DNA of 64,000 nucleotides, taken from assembly GCF_047495875.1 (NCBI RefSeq), contig NC_092463.1:1621057-1685056 (forward strand). The letters are read 5' to 3'. The notes under the pieces are model-generated. The model saw only the letters and a program-made list of their open reading frames with translations, was not told where the DNA came from and made no database searches. The translations under genes were made by a program, and so were the position numbers. The stretch is from Pithys albifrons albifrons. Lineage: Eukaryota > Chordata > Aves > Passeriformes > Thamnophilidae. Below are positions 10,760 to 22,660 of this stretch, one piece after another; positions within the stretch are counted from its first letter, which is position 1; each line of letters starts with the position of its first letter.

Positions 10760-11653
10760 AAGTGGAATGAAAGAGTGGTTGAGACAAGTGGCTACTAAAT
10801 TATCTGGGAAATGAGGATATTGCAGAAGGAAATAGGATGTGAAGAGAAAGAAAAATACAGGGGGGAAAAACCAGCAGAGAGACAGGAGAGGGCAATGCAT
10901 TAGATAAAAAACAGGGGAGAGGAAAGGGAGAAAGGCTTTGAAATGACTTGAAAGGAAAGATGTGATGTTTAGAAGTGGGATGGGAGGGGGCAAGAGAAGC
11001 AGAACAGATTAATATTCCCACTGGGAAGCAGCAAAGGAATCACAAGGAGAGGGTCAGGGAGGAGAGGAAACATCAGAGCAGCCAGAGTGGAGCAACAAGG
11101 GGGGACTGAGGCACAAAGGAGAGGAGGAAACGTGGTGGGAAATCAAAAGGAGAGGATTTGAGGGCAAAAAGAAAAGAAAAAAAAATTATATCTATAGATA
11201 GGAGGCAACATTTGGCCAAGCTCAGCACTCAGTACACAATTCCATGGTGTTTTCCAGGGAAATCTTGAGGTCTGATGTGGGAAAAGAGAGTTCCCAAGGA
11301 AAAGAAACGTTGGGCAGAAGGATTGAACCACAGGAGGGGGACGATATTCATGGCAGGACAGAGGGAAAAGGGGGCAAAGGGCTTTATGTGTTTGTCAAAA
11401 TCAATGTATGTGTCTGTCTGTGAGAAAGTTAAAACAGGCCAAATAAGAATGTTGAATGCTCTTCATTAATATTGTAACATTAAATCTTCACAATCTCAAA
11501 TCCAGGCAGGTCTGGGTGGAATTTTACAATGGAGTCAGCAAGGTCAGGAGTTTCCTCTCCTGGATAATCTCCATAGAAATGAAACCTATTAAAGCAATAA
11601 TGACTTCTGGGAATAGGAAGTAAATGCCCAGCAACATTTAAGGGGTGGAAAAT
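10760..11653. other. Purine-rich unique sequence
   Basis: 10800-11200 is strongly A/G-biased on the plus strand (many AGGAGAGG and GGGGAAAA words) but not periodic. No gene recognised. Confidence 0.5.
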
Positions 11654-12102
11654 ATAAAATAAAATAAAATAAAATAAAATAAAATAAAATAAAATAAAAT
11701 AAAATAAAAATAAAATAAAATAAAGTAAAAAAATAAAATAAAATAAAATAAAAATAAAATAAAATAAAATAAAATAAATAAATAAATAAAATAAAATTAA
11801 ATAAATAAAATAAAATAAAATAAAAATAAAATAAAATTAAATTAAATTAAATTAAATTAAAATAAAATTAAAATAAAATAAAATAAATAAAATAAAATAA
11901 AATAAAAATAAAATAAAAGAAAATAAAATAAAGTAAAAAAATAAAATAAAATAAAATAAAATAAAATAAAGTAAAAAAATAAAATAAAATAAAATAAAAT
12001 AAAATAAAATAAAGTAAATAAAATAAAATAAAATAAAAATAAAATAAAATAAAATAAATTAAATAAAATAAAATAAAATAAATAAAATAAAATAAAATAA
12101 AA
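11654..12102. repeat. (AAAAT)n microsatellite, about 450 bp
   Basis: Pentanucleotide repeat with scattered AAAAAT, AAAT and AAATT variants. A second, shorter and purer tract is at 38521-38612. Confidence 0.97.
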
Positions 12103-12870
12103 TGTGTTCTCAGGTTAAATTTACACCCTTCACCACTCTCCTGGCTAGAAAACCTTCTGCTTTTCTTCTGTGCAGGGCTGAGGGCACCACTCTGAGGCTT
12201 CCAGGCAACAAACACACCATGGGGAGTAGAATATGCTGAGGAAGAAATTCCATTTATCATCATTGACTCCAAATGAAACCTGCTGAGGCCACGGGCCCTA
12301 ATAGGCAATATTTAGGAAGTGAGCCTGGAAATTAGGGCTGTCTTGTGGAAGTTATTTCCTCCTGGCTTTCCCATAGATCTTCAGGAAATTTTCTGTCACC
12401 TCCCAGGGCATTGGGGGACGAGACTTTGTTATTATTTACAGCTCATTATCTAAAGCACAACACCCGTAATGGCTCCCCAGGGGAAATGGGTATTTAAGGG
12501 GAGTCAGTGAATAAACTTGGCAGCTCCCAGGAATGGGGACACCACCAGGGCCAAAAATATGGACCTTCATTAGCCCAGAGAACACTTGGAAGCCATAAAG
12601 TGGGAATGGGATGGTGTAAATAACCCTGTTGAGCAGGACCCTCATAAAACACCCCATGCAATTGGCACCAGTGCCAGGCCTGTGTGCCAGGGTGAGCTCC
12701 TGGGGCTGGGAGCCTGGTGGGCAGCTGGATTGGCTTTGTGGGAAGAGCTTCTGCTCTTGGCATCATCAGGCTTGTGAACATTTATCACCTGCCCTCGGTG
12801 GGTACCATCAAGGTTCTCAGTCCCTTCCTTTGCATCCTGCAAGTTGGGGCTTTTCTAAGCCCCATCACTG
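12103..12870. other. Unique sequence, no gene seen
   Basis: Includes a short AT-rich stretch at 12425-12475 with 'ttattatttacagctcatt'. No repeat similarity inside the window. Confidence 0.4.
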
Positions 12871-13972
12871 GTGGGGAGTCATGGAATGGGTTGGAAGGAC
12901 CTGAAAGATCATCTTGTTCCACCCCCTGCCATGGGCAGGGACACCTCCCACCAGCCCAGGCTGCTCCAAGCCCTGTCCAACCTGGCCTGGGACACTCCCA
13001 GGGATGGGGCAGCCACAGCTTCTCTGGGCACCTGTGCCAGGGCCTGCCCACCCTCCCAGACACCAATTCCTGCCCAATATCCCACCCAGCCCTGCCCTCT
13101 GGCAGTGGGAAGCCATTCCCTGTGTCCTGTCCCTCCATCCCTTGTCCCCAGTCCCTCTCCAGCTCTCCTGGAGCCCCTTCAGGCCCTGCCAGGAGCTCTC
13201 AGGTGTCCCTGGAGCCTTCTCTTCTCCAGGGAAACATTCCCAGCTCTCCCAGACTGGCTCCAGAGCAGAGGGATCCAGCCCTGAAGCATCTCCATGATTA
13301 GGTTGGGAGGGACCTCAAAGCCCCCCCAGTGCCACCCCTGCCATGGGCAGGGACACCTCCCACCAGCCCAGGGTGTTCCAAGCCTTGTCCAGCCTGGCCT
13401 GGGACACTCCCAGGGATGGGGCAGCCACAGCTTCTCTGGGCACCTGTGCCAGGGCCTGCCCACCCTCCCAGACACCAATTCCTTCCCAATATCCCACCTG
13501 TCCCTGCTCTCTGGCACTGGGAAGCCATTCCCTGTGTCCTGTCCCTCCATCCCTTGTCTCCAGTCCCTCTCCAGCTCTCCTGGAGCCCCTTCAGGCCCTG
13601 CCAGGGGCTCTCAGGTGTCCCTGGAGCCTTCTCTTCTCCAGGGGAACATTCCCAGCTCTCCCAGCCTGGCTCCAGAGCAGAGGGATCCAGCCCTGGAGCA
13701 TCTCCATGATTGGGTTGGAGGGACATTAAAGCTCATCCATCCCACCCCCTGCCATGGGCAGGGACACCTCCCACCAGCCCAGGCTGCTCCAAGCCCTGTC
13801 CAACCTGGCCTGGGACACTCCCAGGGATGGGGCAGCCACAGCTTCTCTGGGCACCTGTGCCAGGGCCTGCCCACCCTCCCAGACACCAATTCCTTCCCAA
13901 TATCCCATCTATCCCTGCCCTCTGGCAGTGGGAAGCCATTCCCTGTGTCCTGCCCCTCCATACCATTGTGAG
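12871..13972 (-). mobile_element. Tandem array of CR1 3' ends (2.7 units)
   Basis: Units of about 410 bases start near 12871, 13292 and 13709. Each runs from the CR1 3' terminus through the 'ccttctcttctccagg' block to 'gagcatctccatgatt', where the next 3' terminus begins ('gggttgg'). The same junction is used at 3222, 48430, 48840, 49250 and 63885. Long minus and plus frames here are repeat by-products. Confidence 0.88.
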
Positions 13973-14811
13973 AGGTCCCTCTGATGCCTAAACAGCCCAA
14001 GACCTTCCTCATCCTGTGTTTTGGGCACAGCTGGAACACCAGGAGCAGTTCCTGGGCATTTTTTGGGTGTCTGTGGGTTTTTCACTGGCCCAGTGAATTC
14101 AGGGCAGACAAGGCTGTCACTGCAACCACTTAATCTGTGTCAAACCAGCTGCTCTTTCAGCATTTCTCAGGAAAACAAATGGGCCAATAAAAGGACTCAT
14201 ATGGAATCCACCGGGCTTCCAAAAATGGAGACAAACCGGGAGACTTATGGGAAACTTTGGAGAATTTCTGACACATTCCCTTCTCTTTCTGTCTCCTGAG
14301 GTGGCACAGCCCATCATCTTCCCTGATAGAAGAGACCCCATTGAAAAGCCAGACTAGTCCTGCCTCTTTTGTTATAAATCCTGTGCTTTATCCATCAGGG
14401 AGGGGTTTCAATCCCTGAGCATGTCACTGTTTTGTTGCACATATTCTTATTTTGCAGTTCTTAAATCCATCCAAGCATTTTAACTCTGCCCCACCAAGGA
14501 TTTACATTCAGTTTGGGGAAAAAAAAAAAAAGAGCTCTCATGGCATTGAAGAGCTCAAATTAGTCAGATCATGATTTCTCTGCTCTCACTCGTTCTTTGA
14601 AATTAAATTATTTGCTCATTTGCTAACTAGGAGTAGGAAAATCATTTCTGGAGAGCAGAACACTTGACAAAGGATGGAGCTGGAAGCTGTTAAGAAATTA
14701 CACTTGAATTTACTCAAATGCTTCAGTGAGAGGTTATTGAGCACTTTCAGATGAAAGACAAGTGGAAGAGTGGAAGGACTCAACTCATGCCAACAAGAGT
14801 CATCATAAACC
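13973..14811. other. Unique sequence, no gene seen
   Basis: Contains an A run at 14519-14531. No repeat or gene recognised. Confidence 0.4.
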
Positions 14812-14940
14812 CCAGAATGGTTTGGGTTGGAAGAACTTTAAAGCTCATCTTGTCCCACCCCTGCCATGGGGACACCTTCCATTGGCCCAGGTTGCTCCAA
14901 GCCCCATCCAACCTTGGCCACTTCCAAGGATAATCTGATC
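14812..14940 (-). mobile_element. CR1 LINE 3' fragment
   Basis: Antisense tail 'agaatggtttgggttgg' to 'ccacttccaaggataatc'; about 130 bases. Confidence 0.8.
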
Positions 14941-15754
14941 ATTAAACTGCTTTTTCCAGATTAATCCCAGCCTGGCTGTGGCTACTTTTCCCCCCCCCAT
15001 CCAAAGTCCTTTCCTCCTCCCTTGTCCACCAGGAATTCCAGAGGGGTGGGTGCTCCCAGTTCCCATCTCACCCAAACACCTCTCACTGTGGGGGAGGATT
15101 TGTCTTTTGACCACTTCAGGATGAACAGCTTTTAATCTCCCTAAAAACAAAGCACTTCAACTTCTCCAGGGAAGAATTATATGAAATCAAAGCCTTTTTT
15201 TTTTCTCCCCCAAGGAAAAAAAGGTGACCTAAATTATCTCAGCCCTAAAAATGCTCCTGAAATTATGACCCTTTGGCCCCAGAGCTTCAGGCTCAGGGCT
15301 CAGCCAGGAATTTTACTTTAATATATACATAAAATATCCTGTTCTTTAATACCTGGAGATGGCATTAAGAGGATCAGCCACAGACTTGTTCCCAAGAGGT
15401 ATCCTTAGGAATTTAGGGAAGAAAATAAGGGAATTTGGCAAAGGTTCAGAAAGAGAACTGCACAAACCAAAGTGTTCCACCACAACAGCAACCCAGGAGG
15501 TGCCAATCCACGACACTTCAGATCAAATCTCTCCAGCTCCAGGGCACCCAAAGCATCGAGAAAGGAGCAAGGAAAGAGGAGCAGAGGGAGCAAGAAGGAG
15601 AGACAGGTCATGGAGCTCCCACTGAACCTCATGGCAGAGCAGCTCTCACATGTGCAGGTGACAGGGCAGTGCCACGTGGCACTCACAGGACTTTGGTTTA
15701 TCTGCTCTGGGCCCCACGGCCAAACAGGACCCCAATGGGCACTCTGGGGTGCCA
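14941..15754. other. Unique sequence, no gene seen
   Basis: Contains a C run near 14991. A short open frame at 15359-15625 runs into the following minisatellite region and has no recognisable domain. Confidence 0.4.
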
Positions 15755-17557
15755 GGCCAGGCTGGGGGGCAGTGCCCTCACTGTGCTGCCCACCTGAGCT
15801 GGGGCAGAGCTCAAGGAGCTGTGGGTGTTCAGTGTGGGCAGTGCCCTCTGCCCTGGGGCAGAGCTCCAGGAGCTGTTCCAATGTGGGCAGTGCCCTCACT
15901 GTGCTGGGGCAGAGCTCCAGGAGCTGTGGATGTTCACTGTGGGCAGTGCCCTCACTGTGCTGGGGCAGAGCTCCAGGAGCTGTGGGTGTTCAGTGTGGGC
16001 AGTGCCCTCACTCTGCTGCCCACCTGAGCTGGGTCAGGCTCCAGGAGCTGTGGGTGTTCAGTGTGGGCAGTGCCCTCTGCCCTGGGTCAGAGCTCCAGGA
16101 GCTGTTCCAATGTGGGCAGTGCCCTCACTGTGCTGGGTCAGAGCTCCAGGAGCTGTGGGTGTTCAATGTGGGCAGTGCCCTCTGCCCTGGGGCAGAGCTC
16201 CAGGAGCTGTGGGTGTTCAGTGTGGGCAGTGCCCTCACTCTGCTGCCCACCTGAGCTGGGTCAGGCTCCAGGAGCTGTGGGTGTTCAGTGTGGGCAGTGC
16301 CCTCTGCCCTGGGTCAGAGCTCCAGGAGCTGTTCCAATGTGGGCAGTGCCCTCACTGTGCTGGGTCAGAGCTCCAGGAGCTGTGGGTGTTCAATGTGGGC
16401 AGTGCCCTCTGCCCTGGGGCAGAGCTCCAGGAGCTGTGGGTGTTCAGTGTGGGCAGTGCCCTCACTCTGCTGCCCACCTGAGCTGGGTCAGAGCTCCAGG
16501 AGCTGTGGGTGTTCAGTGTGGGCAGTGCCCTCTGCCCTGGGGCAGAGCTCCAGGAGCTGTGGGTGTTCAGTGTGGGCAGTGCCCCCCCTGAGCTGGGGCA
16601 GAGCTCCAGGAGCTGTGGGTGATCCAGTGTGGGCAGTGCCCTCTGCCCTGGGGCAGAGCTCCAGGAGCTGTGGGTGTTCAGTGTGGGCAGTGCCCTCCCT
16701 GAGCTGGGTCAGAGCTCCAGGAGCTGTGGGTGTTCAATGTGGGCAGTGCCCTCCCTGTGCTGTCCCCCTGAGCTGGGTCAGAGCTCCAGGAGCTGTGGGT
16801 GTTCCACTGTGGGCAGTGCCCTCACTGTGCTGGGTCAGAGCTCCAGGAGCTGTGGGTGTTCAGTGTGGGCAGTGCCCTCTGCCCTGGGGCAGAGCTCCAG
16901 GAGCTGTGGGTGTTCAGTGTGGGCAGTGCCCTCCCTGTGCTGGGTCAGAGCTCCAGGAGCTGTGGGTGTTCAGTGTGGGCAGTGCCCTCTGCCCTGGGGC
17001 AGAGCTCCAGGAGCTGTGGGTGTTCAGTGTGGGCAGTGCCCTCACTGAGCTGGGTCAGAGCTCCAGGAGCTGTGGGTGTTCAGTGTGGGCAGTGCCCTCA
17101 CTCTGCTGCCCACCTGAGCTGGGTCAGAGCTTCAGGAGCTGTGGGTGTTCCACTGTGGGCAGTGCCCTCACTGTGCTGGGTCAGAGCTCCAGGAGCTGTG
17201 GGTGTTCAGTGTGGGCAGTGCCCTCCCTGTGCTGGGTCAGAGCTCCAGGAGCTGTGGGTGTTCAGTGTGGGCAGTGCCCTCTGCCCTGGGGCAGAGCTCC
17301 AGGAGCTGTGGGTGTTCACTGTGGGCAGTGCCCTCCCTGAGCTGGGTCAGAGCTCCAGGAGCTGTGGGTGTTCAGTGTGGGCAGTGCCCTCACTCTGCTG
17401 CCCACCTGAGCTGGGTCAGAGCTCCAGGAGCTGTGGGTGTTCAGTGTGAGCAGTGCCCTCACTGTGCTGGGTCAGAGCTCCAGGAGCTGTACCAATGTGG
17501 GCAGTGCCCTCCCTGTGCTGCCCCCCTGAGCTGGGTCAGAGCTCCAGGAGCTGTGTG
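15755..17557. repeat. 54-bp minisatellite, about 33 units, with higher-order repeats
   Basis: Unit core 'gtgggcagtgccctc' plus 'cagagctccaggagctgtgg'. Most units are near 54 bases; some carry an extra 'ctgctgcccacctgagct'. 16021-16247 and 16248-16474 are identical 227-base blocks, and a 346-base spacing recurs at 16799/17145. The unit is a multiple of 3 and lacks stops, so frames of up to 350 codons (16288-17340) are repeat artefacts. Confidence 0.95.
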
Positions 17558-18548
17558 GGATTCTCCAGTTTTCCAGGGCTGTTTGTGCCTGGCAGCCACT
17601 CCAGGCCTTCCCCAGGTGGGCTCCAGGGCATCCAGGAGGGATGTGCCACCACCCCACCTCTCTGAGGGTCAACCCTTCCACACTCCCTCCCCAGGGTGGT
17701 TCTGACCCAATAATCCTGCTCTGGTGTCCAACACAAATATTCCATCATTTTAGTTTATTTTATTCCATTAAACATCCAGCTCTGCTCCCTGTGCTCACCA
17801 GGGTGTGTTACAACCAATGGACCTGCCCTTCATCTCCTCTTAATCCCAGACTTTATTTTAAGCCAGGAAGTTATGGAGTTAATTCCATCCTATCCCCCTT
17901 TACTGATAAATTTTATGCTTCAATTCCTGACCTTGCAAGGAACACATAGATAAAAATATATATATATTCCTTGCCAGACACACACACTTCACATTTACAG
18001 GCTGACAGCATTTTAAATACTACTTAAATATCATTTAAAATTTAGTATCTGCTGGATAACAAACAGCCCTAGACCCAAAGCCCAAGCACAGGAAGAAACC
18101 AGCAAACCCAGAGGGAGGAACAGCACGGAAGGTGCCAAACAAGGCTGAGAGCACCTGGCCCATGAAGATGCTCAGTGAAGTGGAGAAGATGCTACAGAGA
18201 AGCTGGAGGAGTCTCAGGCAACTCTTCCCACAGGGGCAGATATTTCTGGCCTGCTAATTTGACAGCCTCAGAGCCCCTGGGAGATTTCAGGATCAACATT
18301 CCCTCGCCCTGAACATGTTTATCACCGAAAGCAATGCATGATTGGGGTGTGTAATTAGTCCTGGTCACGGCCAGGCAGTGCCACAGATCCATCAGGAGGA
18401 GGAACACGTGTTGGAACCGATGGCAAACAGCCCCTGTGGTGCCTCCACCTCGGGCTGTTTGTAAGCAATCATGTATTTTTCTAAACAGAGCTGGTTTCAG
18501 ATGTATTTCTCCATAATTTTCTGCGCCTTTTGCTGGATATTTGCCAAG
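17558..18548. other. Unique sequence, no gene seen
   Basis: Includes a short (TA) tract near 17957 and an AT-rich patch at 18000-18055. 18290-18380 has ATTA/TAAT words and CpGs and could be regulatory, which cannot be tested here. Confidence 0.4.
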
Positions 18549-19084
18549 CCACAAGTGATTTAGATGAGGGGATTGAGTCCATCAGCAGCAAATGTGCTGC
18601 TGACACCAAGTTGGGAGGGAGTGTCGACCTGCTGGAAGGCAGGAGGGCTCTGCAGAGGGATCTGGAGAGACTGGAGGGATGGGCTGATTGCAATGGGATG
18701 GAGTTCAACAAGGCCAAGTGCAGGTCCTGCCCTTTGGCCACCCCAACCCCCTGCAGCGCTCCAGGCTGGGCACAGAGTGGCTGGAGAGCAGCCAGGCAGA
18801 GGGACCTGGGGGGACTGAGGGACAGGAAGCTCAACAGGAGCCACCAGTGTGCCCAGGTGGCCAAGAAGGCCAAGGGGATCCTGGCCTGGATCCAAACTAG
18901 CGTGGCCAGCAGGCCCAGGGCAGTGACCCTTCCCCTGGACTCTGCCTTGGGGAGGCCACACCTTGAGTGTTGTGTTCAGTTCTGGGCCCCTCAGTTGAGG
19001 CAAGAGATTGAGGGGCTGGAGCGGGGCCAGAGAAGAGCAACGAGGCTGGAGAAGGGACTGGAGGTGGCACTGAGTGTCCTCTGA
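18530..19084 (+). pseudogene. CR1 ORF2 reverse transcriptase C-terminal remnant
   Basis: A 184-codon frame (its first codons lie in flanking sequence) with the C-terminal part of CR1 ORF2. The palm motif reads CAADTKLGG instead of FADDTKLGG as in the 4848 copy: the Phe and the first catalytic Asp are changed, so this copy could not encode active RT even if complete. The thumb and C-terminal stretch with [11 protein letters not shown] is kept. Everything upstream of the palm is missing. Confidence 0.82.
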
Positions 19085-19304
19085 AACACCTCCAGGGACA
19101 GAGAATCCACCATGTCTTGATCCAACCCCACTGGGATCACCAGCCCAGGGCACAGAGTGCCAGAGTGATCCCAGTGGGGTTGGATCAAGGGTTGGACTTG
19201 ATGATCTCAGAGGTCTCTTCCAACCCAAGTGAGAAGAGCAACGAGGCTGGAGAAGGGACTGGAGCACAAGTGCTGTGGGGAGAGGCCGAGGGAGCTGGGG
19301 GTGT
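18549..19304 (+). mobile_element. CR1 LINE with RT remnant
   Basis: Nearly the same sequence as 4876-5560, including the internal tail duplication and a perfect 25-base inverted repeat (19116-19140 with 19165-19189). It is cut at its 5' side just after the RT 'ATTTAGATGAGG' region and ends directly in an AT microsatellite at 19304. Confidence 0.87.
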
Positions 19305-19441
19305 TTTATTTATATATATATATATATACACACACACACATATATTTATATATATATAAATAAATAATATATATATTTTATAAATAAATAATATATATAT
19401 TTTATATATATATATAAATAAATAACATATATTTTTTTTTA
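19304..19441. repeat. AT-rich compound microsatellite
   Basis: Mixed (TA)n, (CA)n and (ATAA)n tracts, ending in a T run at 19432-19440. It abuts the truncated CR1. Confidence 0.93.
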
Positions 19442-20195
19442 GTCTTGGCTCAGCTTCTCTCAAGGTTTTTTTTCACCCCTTCCCTTTTCCCTGCTAAAAG
19501 GAAGAGGAGAGAGAAGGGGGAGGCAGCTCGAGCTGAGAGGCCAGGACAAACCCAAGACACTCTGCCCTGTGTTTATGTCTCCTTTTGATATTCTTCAACC
19601 TTTTACCTTGGAAAAAAAGTCTAAAAAGCTAAAGGAGTTTGAGCTCAATGTTCTGGGACAGAGGGTAGGGATAGAAAGACATTAAATTCAAGCTGCTGGA
19701 AATATTAACACACCAGAACTGTTTTGCTCCAGCTTCTGGATTCCTAAAATCCATCACATGTGGAAATCAAAAATCAAAAATCCTTCCTGCATCATAAGCA
19801 GCAGGACAGACACGGGCTGGGCTTGTAATAAATATTGACTTAATTGGTGTCAATTCTGTGCAGTTTGGTGCAGTAAAGATTTAGCAGCAGAATGTCCATG
19901 AGCTTATCAAATAATGTTTAGAAAGAAGGAAAAGAAGTTAATAACTAAGCAGCCTTTTGAAATAAAATAAATACAGTGCAGAGCAAAAATAATCCAAGAA
20001 TACCTAAATACAATAGAGGAGTAAACACAAGATAAAGAAGAACCTCAAGACAACAGATAAAGCCAAACTAACAAGATTGTTTTTAGGTACATTTTAAGTT
20101 AAGAATCACACAAAAAAAAAAACACTCAGCTCCCACGACCACAAAGAAGCAACAGGCAGAGTCAGATAAAAAGATCTCAAAGCAGAGAAAGAAGA
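19442..20195. other. Unique sequence, no gene seen
   Basis: AT-rich in its second half; A run near 20111. No repeat or gene recognised. Confidence 0.4.
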
Positions 20196-21172
20196 AAATC
20201 ACAGAATCATAGAATGGATTGGGTTGGAAAAGCCCTCTGAGATCATCAAGTCCAACCCTTGGGCCAACTCCAGTCCCTTTACCAGATCATGGCACTCAGT
20301 GCCACGGCCAATCTGAGTTAAAAACCCTCCAGGGATGGGGAATCCACCCCCTCTCTGGGCAGCCCATTCCAATCCCTGAGCACTCTCTCTGCAAAGAATT
20401 TCTTTCTGCTCCCCAACTTCAATTTCCCCTGGCAGAGCTTGAGCCCATCGTGCCCCCTTGTCCTATTGCTGAGTGCCTGGGAGAAGAGACCAACCCCCAC
20501 CTGGCCACAACTTCCCTTCAGGCAGTTCCAGACAGTGCTGAGGTCACCTCTGAGCCTCCTCTTCTCCAGGCTGAACACCCCCAGCTCCCTCAGCCTCTCC
20601 CCACAGCACTTGTGCTCCAGTCCCTTCTCCAGCCTCGTTGCTCTTCTCACTTGGGTTGGAAGAGACCTCTGAGATCATCAAGTCCAACCCTTGATCCAAC
20701 CCCACTGTGATCACCAGCCCAGGGCACTGAGTGCCCTGGGCTGGTGATCACAGTAGGGTTGGATCAAGACATGGTGGATTCTCTGTCCCTGGAGGTGGAT
20801 TCTCTGTCCCTGAAGGTGTTTCAGAGGACACTCAGTGCCACCTCCAGTCCCTTCTCCAGCCTCGTTGCTCTTCTCTGGCCCCGCTCCAGCCCCTCAATCT
20901 CTTGCCTCAACTGAGGGGCCCAGAACTGAACACAACACTCAAGGTGTGGCCTCCCCAAGGCAGAGTCCAGGGGAAGGGTCACTGCCCTGGGCCTGCTGGC
21001 CACGCTAGTTTGGATCCAGGCCAGGATCCCCTTGGCCTTCTTGGCCACCTGGGCACACTGGTGGCTCCTGTTGAGCTTCCTGTCCCTCAGTCCCCCCAGG
21101 TCCCTCTGCCTGGCTGCTCTCCAGCCACTCTGTGCCCAGCCTGGAGCGCTGCAGGGGTTGGGGTGGCCAAAG
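20196..21172 (-). mobile_element. CR1 LINE with palindromic 3' block
   Basis: Antisense CR1 from 'cacagaatcatagaatgg' to the ORF2 C-terminal region (minus frame 20821-21225, carrying [11 protein letters not shown] but not the FADD motif). 20690-20727 and 20731-20768 are inverted copies of each other, 38 bases each with one mismatch and a 3-base spacer. Confidence 0.87.
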
Positions 21173-21689
21173 TAGAACTGGTTAAAAAATAAACCTGTAT
21201 AAAAAAAGGACCCTGTGAGCTCCAATGGGTGTCACTGATGGAGAAGAGACTCCCAGTGCACCCAGTGCTGGTTACTCTGTGGCTTTTATTGCTTATAAAA
21301 TTAAACTACCTTTTATACTAAATAATTGGCTATTTGGGTGGTCATTTATAACAGGTTTGTCCTCTCCTGCTCTTCCTTTGGAGTCGCTGCTGACACCGAA
21401 GGGGGTTTTGATTTTTTGATTTTCTCATTTTGTAGATTTTACGAACACAGAAGTTGTAGCAAAGTAGATTTTTAGTAGGTGAATATTTTCAGCAGCCCCA
21501 GTTCGTTGTTTGTGTATCCCAACCCCCTGCAGGGATCAGTAACTCAAATTCTTCCAGTTGTTTGGACTCTCTTCAAGGTAAAGAGCTGAAGACTCTCAGA
21601 AAGGGCTGGAGAATGAGGCACAAACACAAGGCAGAGGGAGCCAGAAATCAGAACATTGGAAGAACTCCAGAGCCCTTGGTGTGCTGAGG
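21173..21689. other. Unique sequence, no gene seen
   Basis: Short runs of A and T; no recognised repeat or gene. Confidence 0.4.
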
Positions 21690-22660
21690 AAGAGGAGGGC
21701 AGAGGGAGGAAGGAGAGGGAGGGAGGAAGGAGAGGGAGGGAGGAAGGAGAGGGAGGGAGGGAGGAAGGGCCCAGGGAGGGAGAAGAGGGAGGGAGGGAGG
21801 GCCCAGGGAGGGAGAAGAGGGAGGGAGGGAGGGCCCAGGGGGGAGGGAGGGCCGAGGGAGGAAGGAGAGGGACGGAGGGCCGAGGGAGGAAGGAGAGGGA
21901 CGGAGGGAGGGAGGGCCCAGGGGGTAGGGAGGGTCGAAGGAGGAAGGAGAGGGAGGGAGGGCCGAGGGAGAAAGGAAGAAGAGGAGGGAGGGCCGAGGGA
22001 GGGAGGAAGAAGAGGAGGGAGGACCAAGAGAGGAAGGAAGAAGAGGAGGGAGGGCCGAGGGAGGGAGGAAGAAGAGGAGGGAGGACCGAGAGAGGAAGGA
22101 AGAAGAGGAGGGAGGGCCGAGGGAGGGAGGAAGAAGAGGAGGGAGGACCCAGAGAGGAAGGAAGAAGAGGAGGGAGGGCCGAGGGAGGGAGGAAGAAGAG
22201 GAGGGAGGACCGAGAGAGGAAGGAAGAAGAGGAGGGAGGGCCGAGGGAGGGAGGAAGGAGAGGAGGGAGGGCCGAGGGAGGGAGGAAGGAGAGGAGGGAG
22301 GGCCGAGGGAGGGAGGAAGGAGAGAGAGGGCCGAGGGAGGGAGGAAGGAGAGGAGGGAGGGCCGAGGGAGGGAGGAAGAAGAGGAGGGAGGGCCGAGGAA
22401 GGAAGAAGAGGAGGGAGGGCCGAGGAAGGAAGAAGAGGAGGGAGGGCCGAGGAAGGAAGAAGAGGAGGGAGGGCCGAGGAAGGAAGAAGAGGAGGGAGGG
22501 CCGAGGAAGGAAGAAGAGGAGAGAGGGCCGAGGAAGGAAGAAGAGGAGAGAGGGCCGAGGAAGGAAGAAGAGGAGAGAGGGCCGAGGAAGGAAGAAGAGG
22601 AGAGAGGGCCGAGGAAGAAGAGGGAGGAAGAAGAGGAGGGAGGGCCGAGGAAGAGGAGGG
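21690..22660. repeat. Polypurine minisatellite (GGGAGG/GAAGAA)
   Basis: Nearly 1 kb of A/G on the plus strand, interrupted only by regular 'gcc'/'acc' triplets. The last third (22391-22600) has a clean 27-base period ('gggccgaggaaggaagaag'). The middle shows alternating 'gggccgaggg' and 'ggaccgagag' units. All frames are open on both strands because of composition; no gene. Confidence 0.95.

Noticed and set aside
10600..10765. SINE or processed pseudogene ending in the A run
   Set aside because: No Pol III boxes, no recognisable body and no flanking duplication found.
16288..17340. 350-codon repeat protein
   Set aside because: By-product of a 54-bp tandem repeat; overlapping frames in the other phases are similarly long.
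20690..20768. microRNA gene
   Set aside because: The hairpin is part of a CR1 subfamily repeated many times in the window; nothing supports a dedicated miRNA locus.
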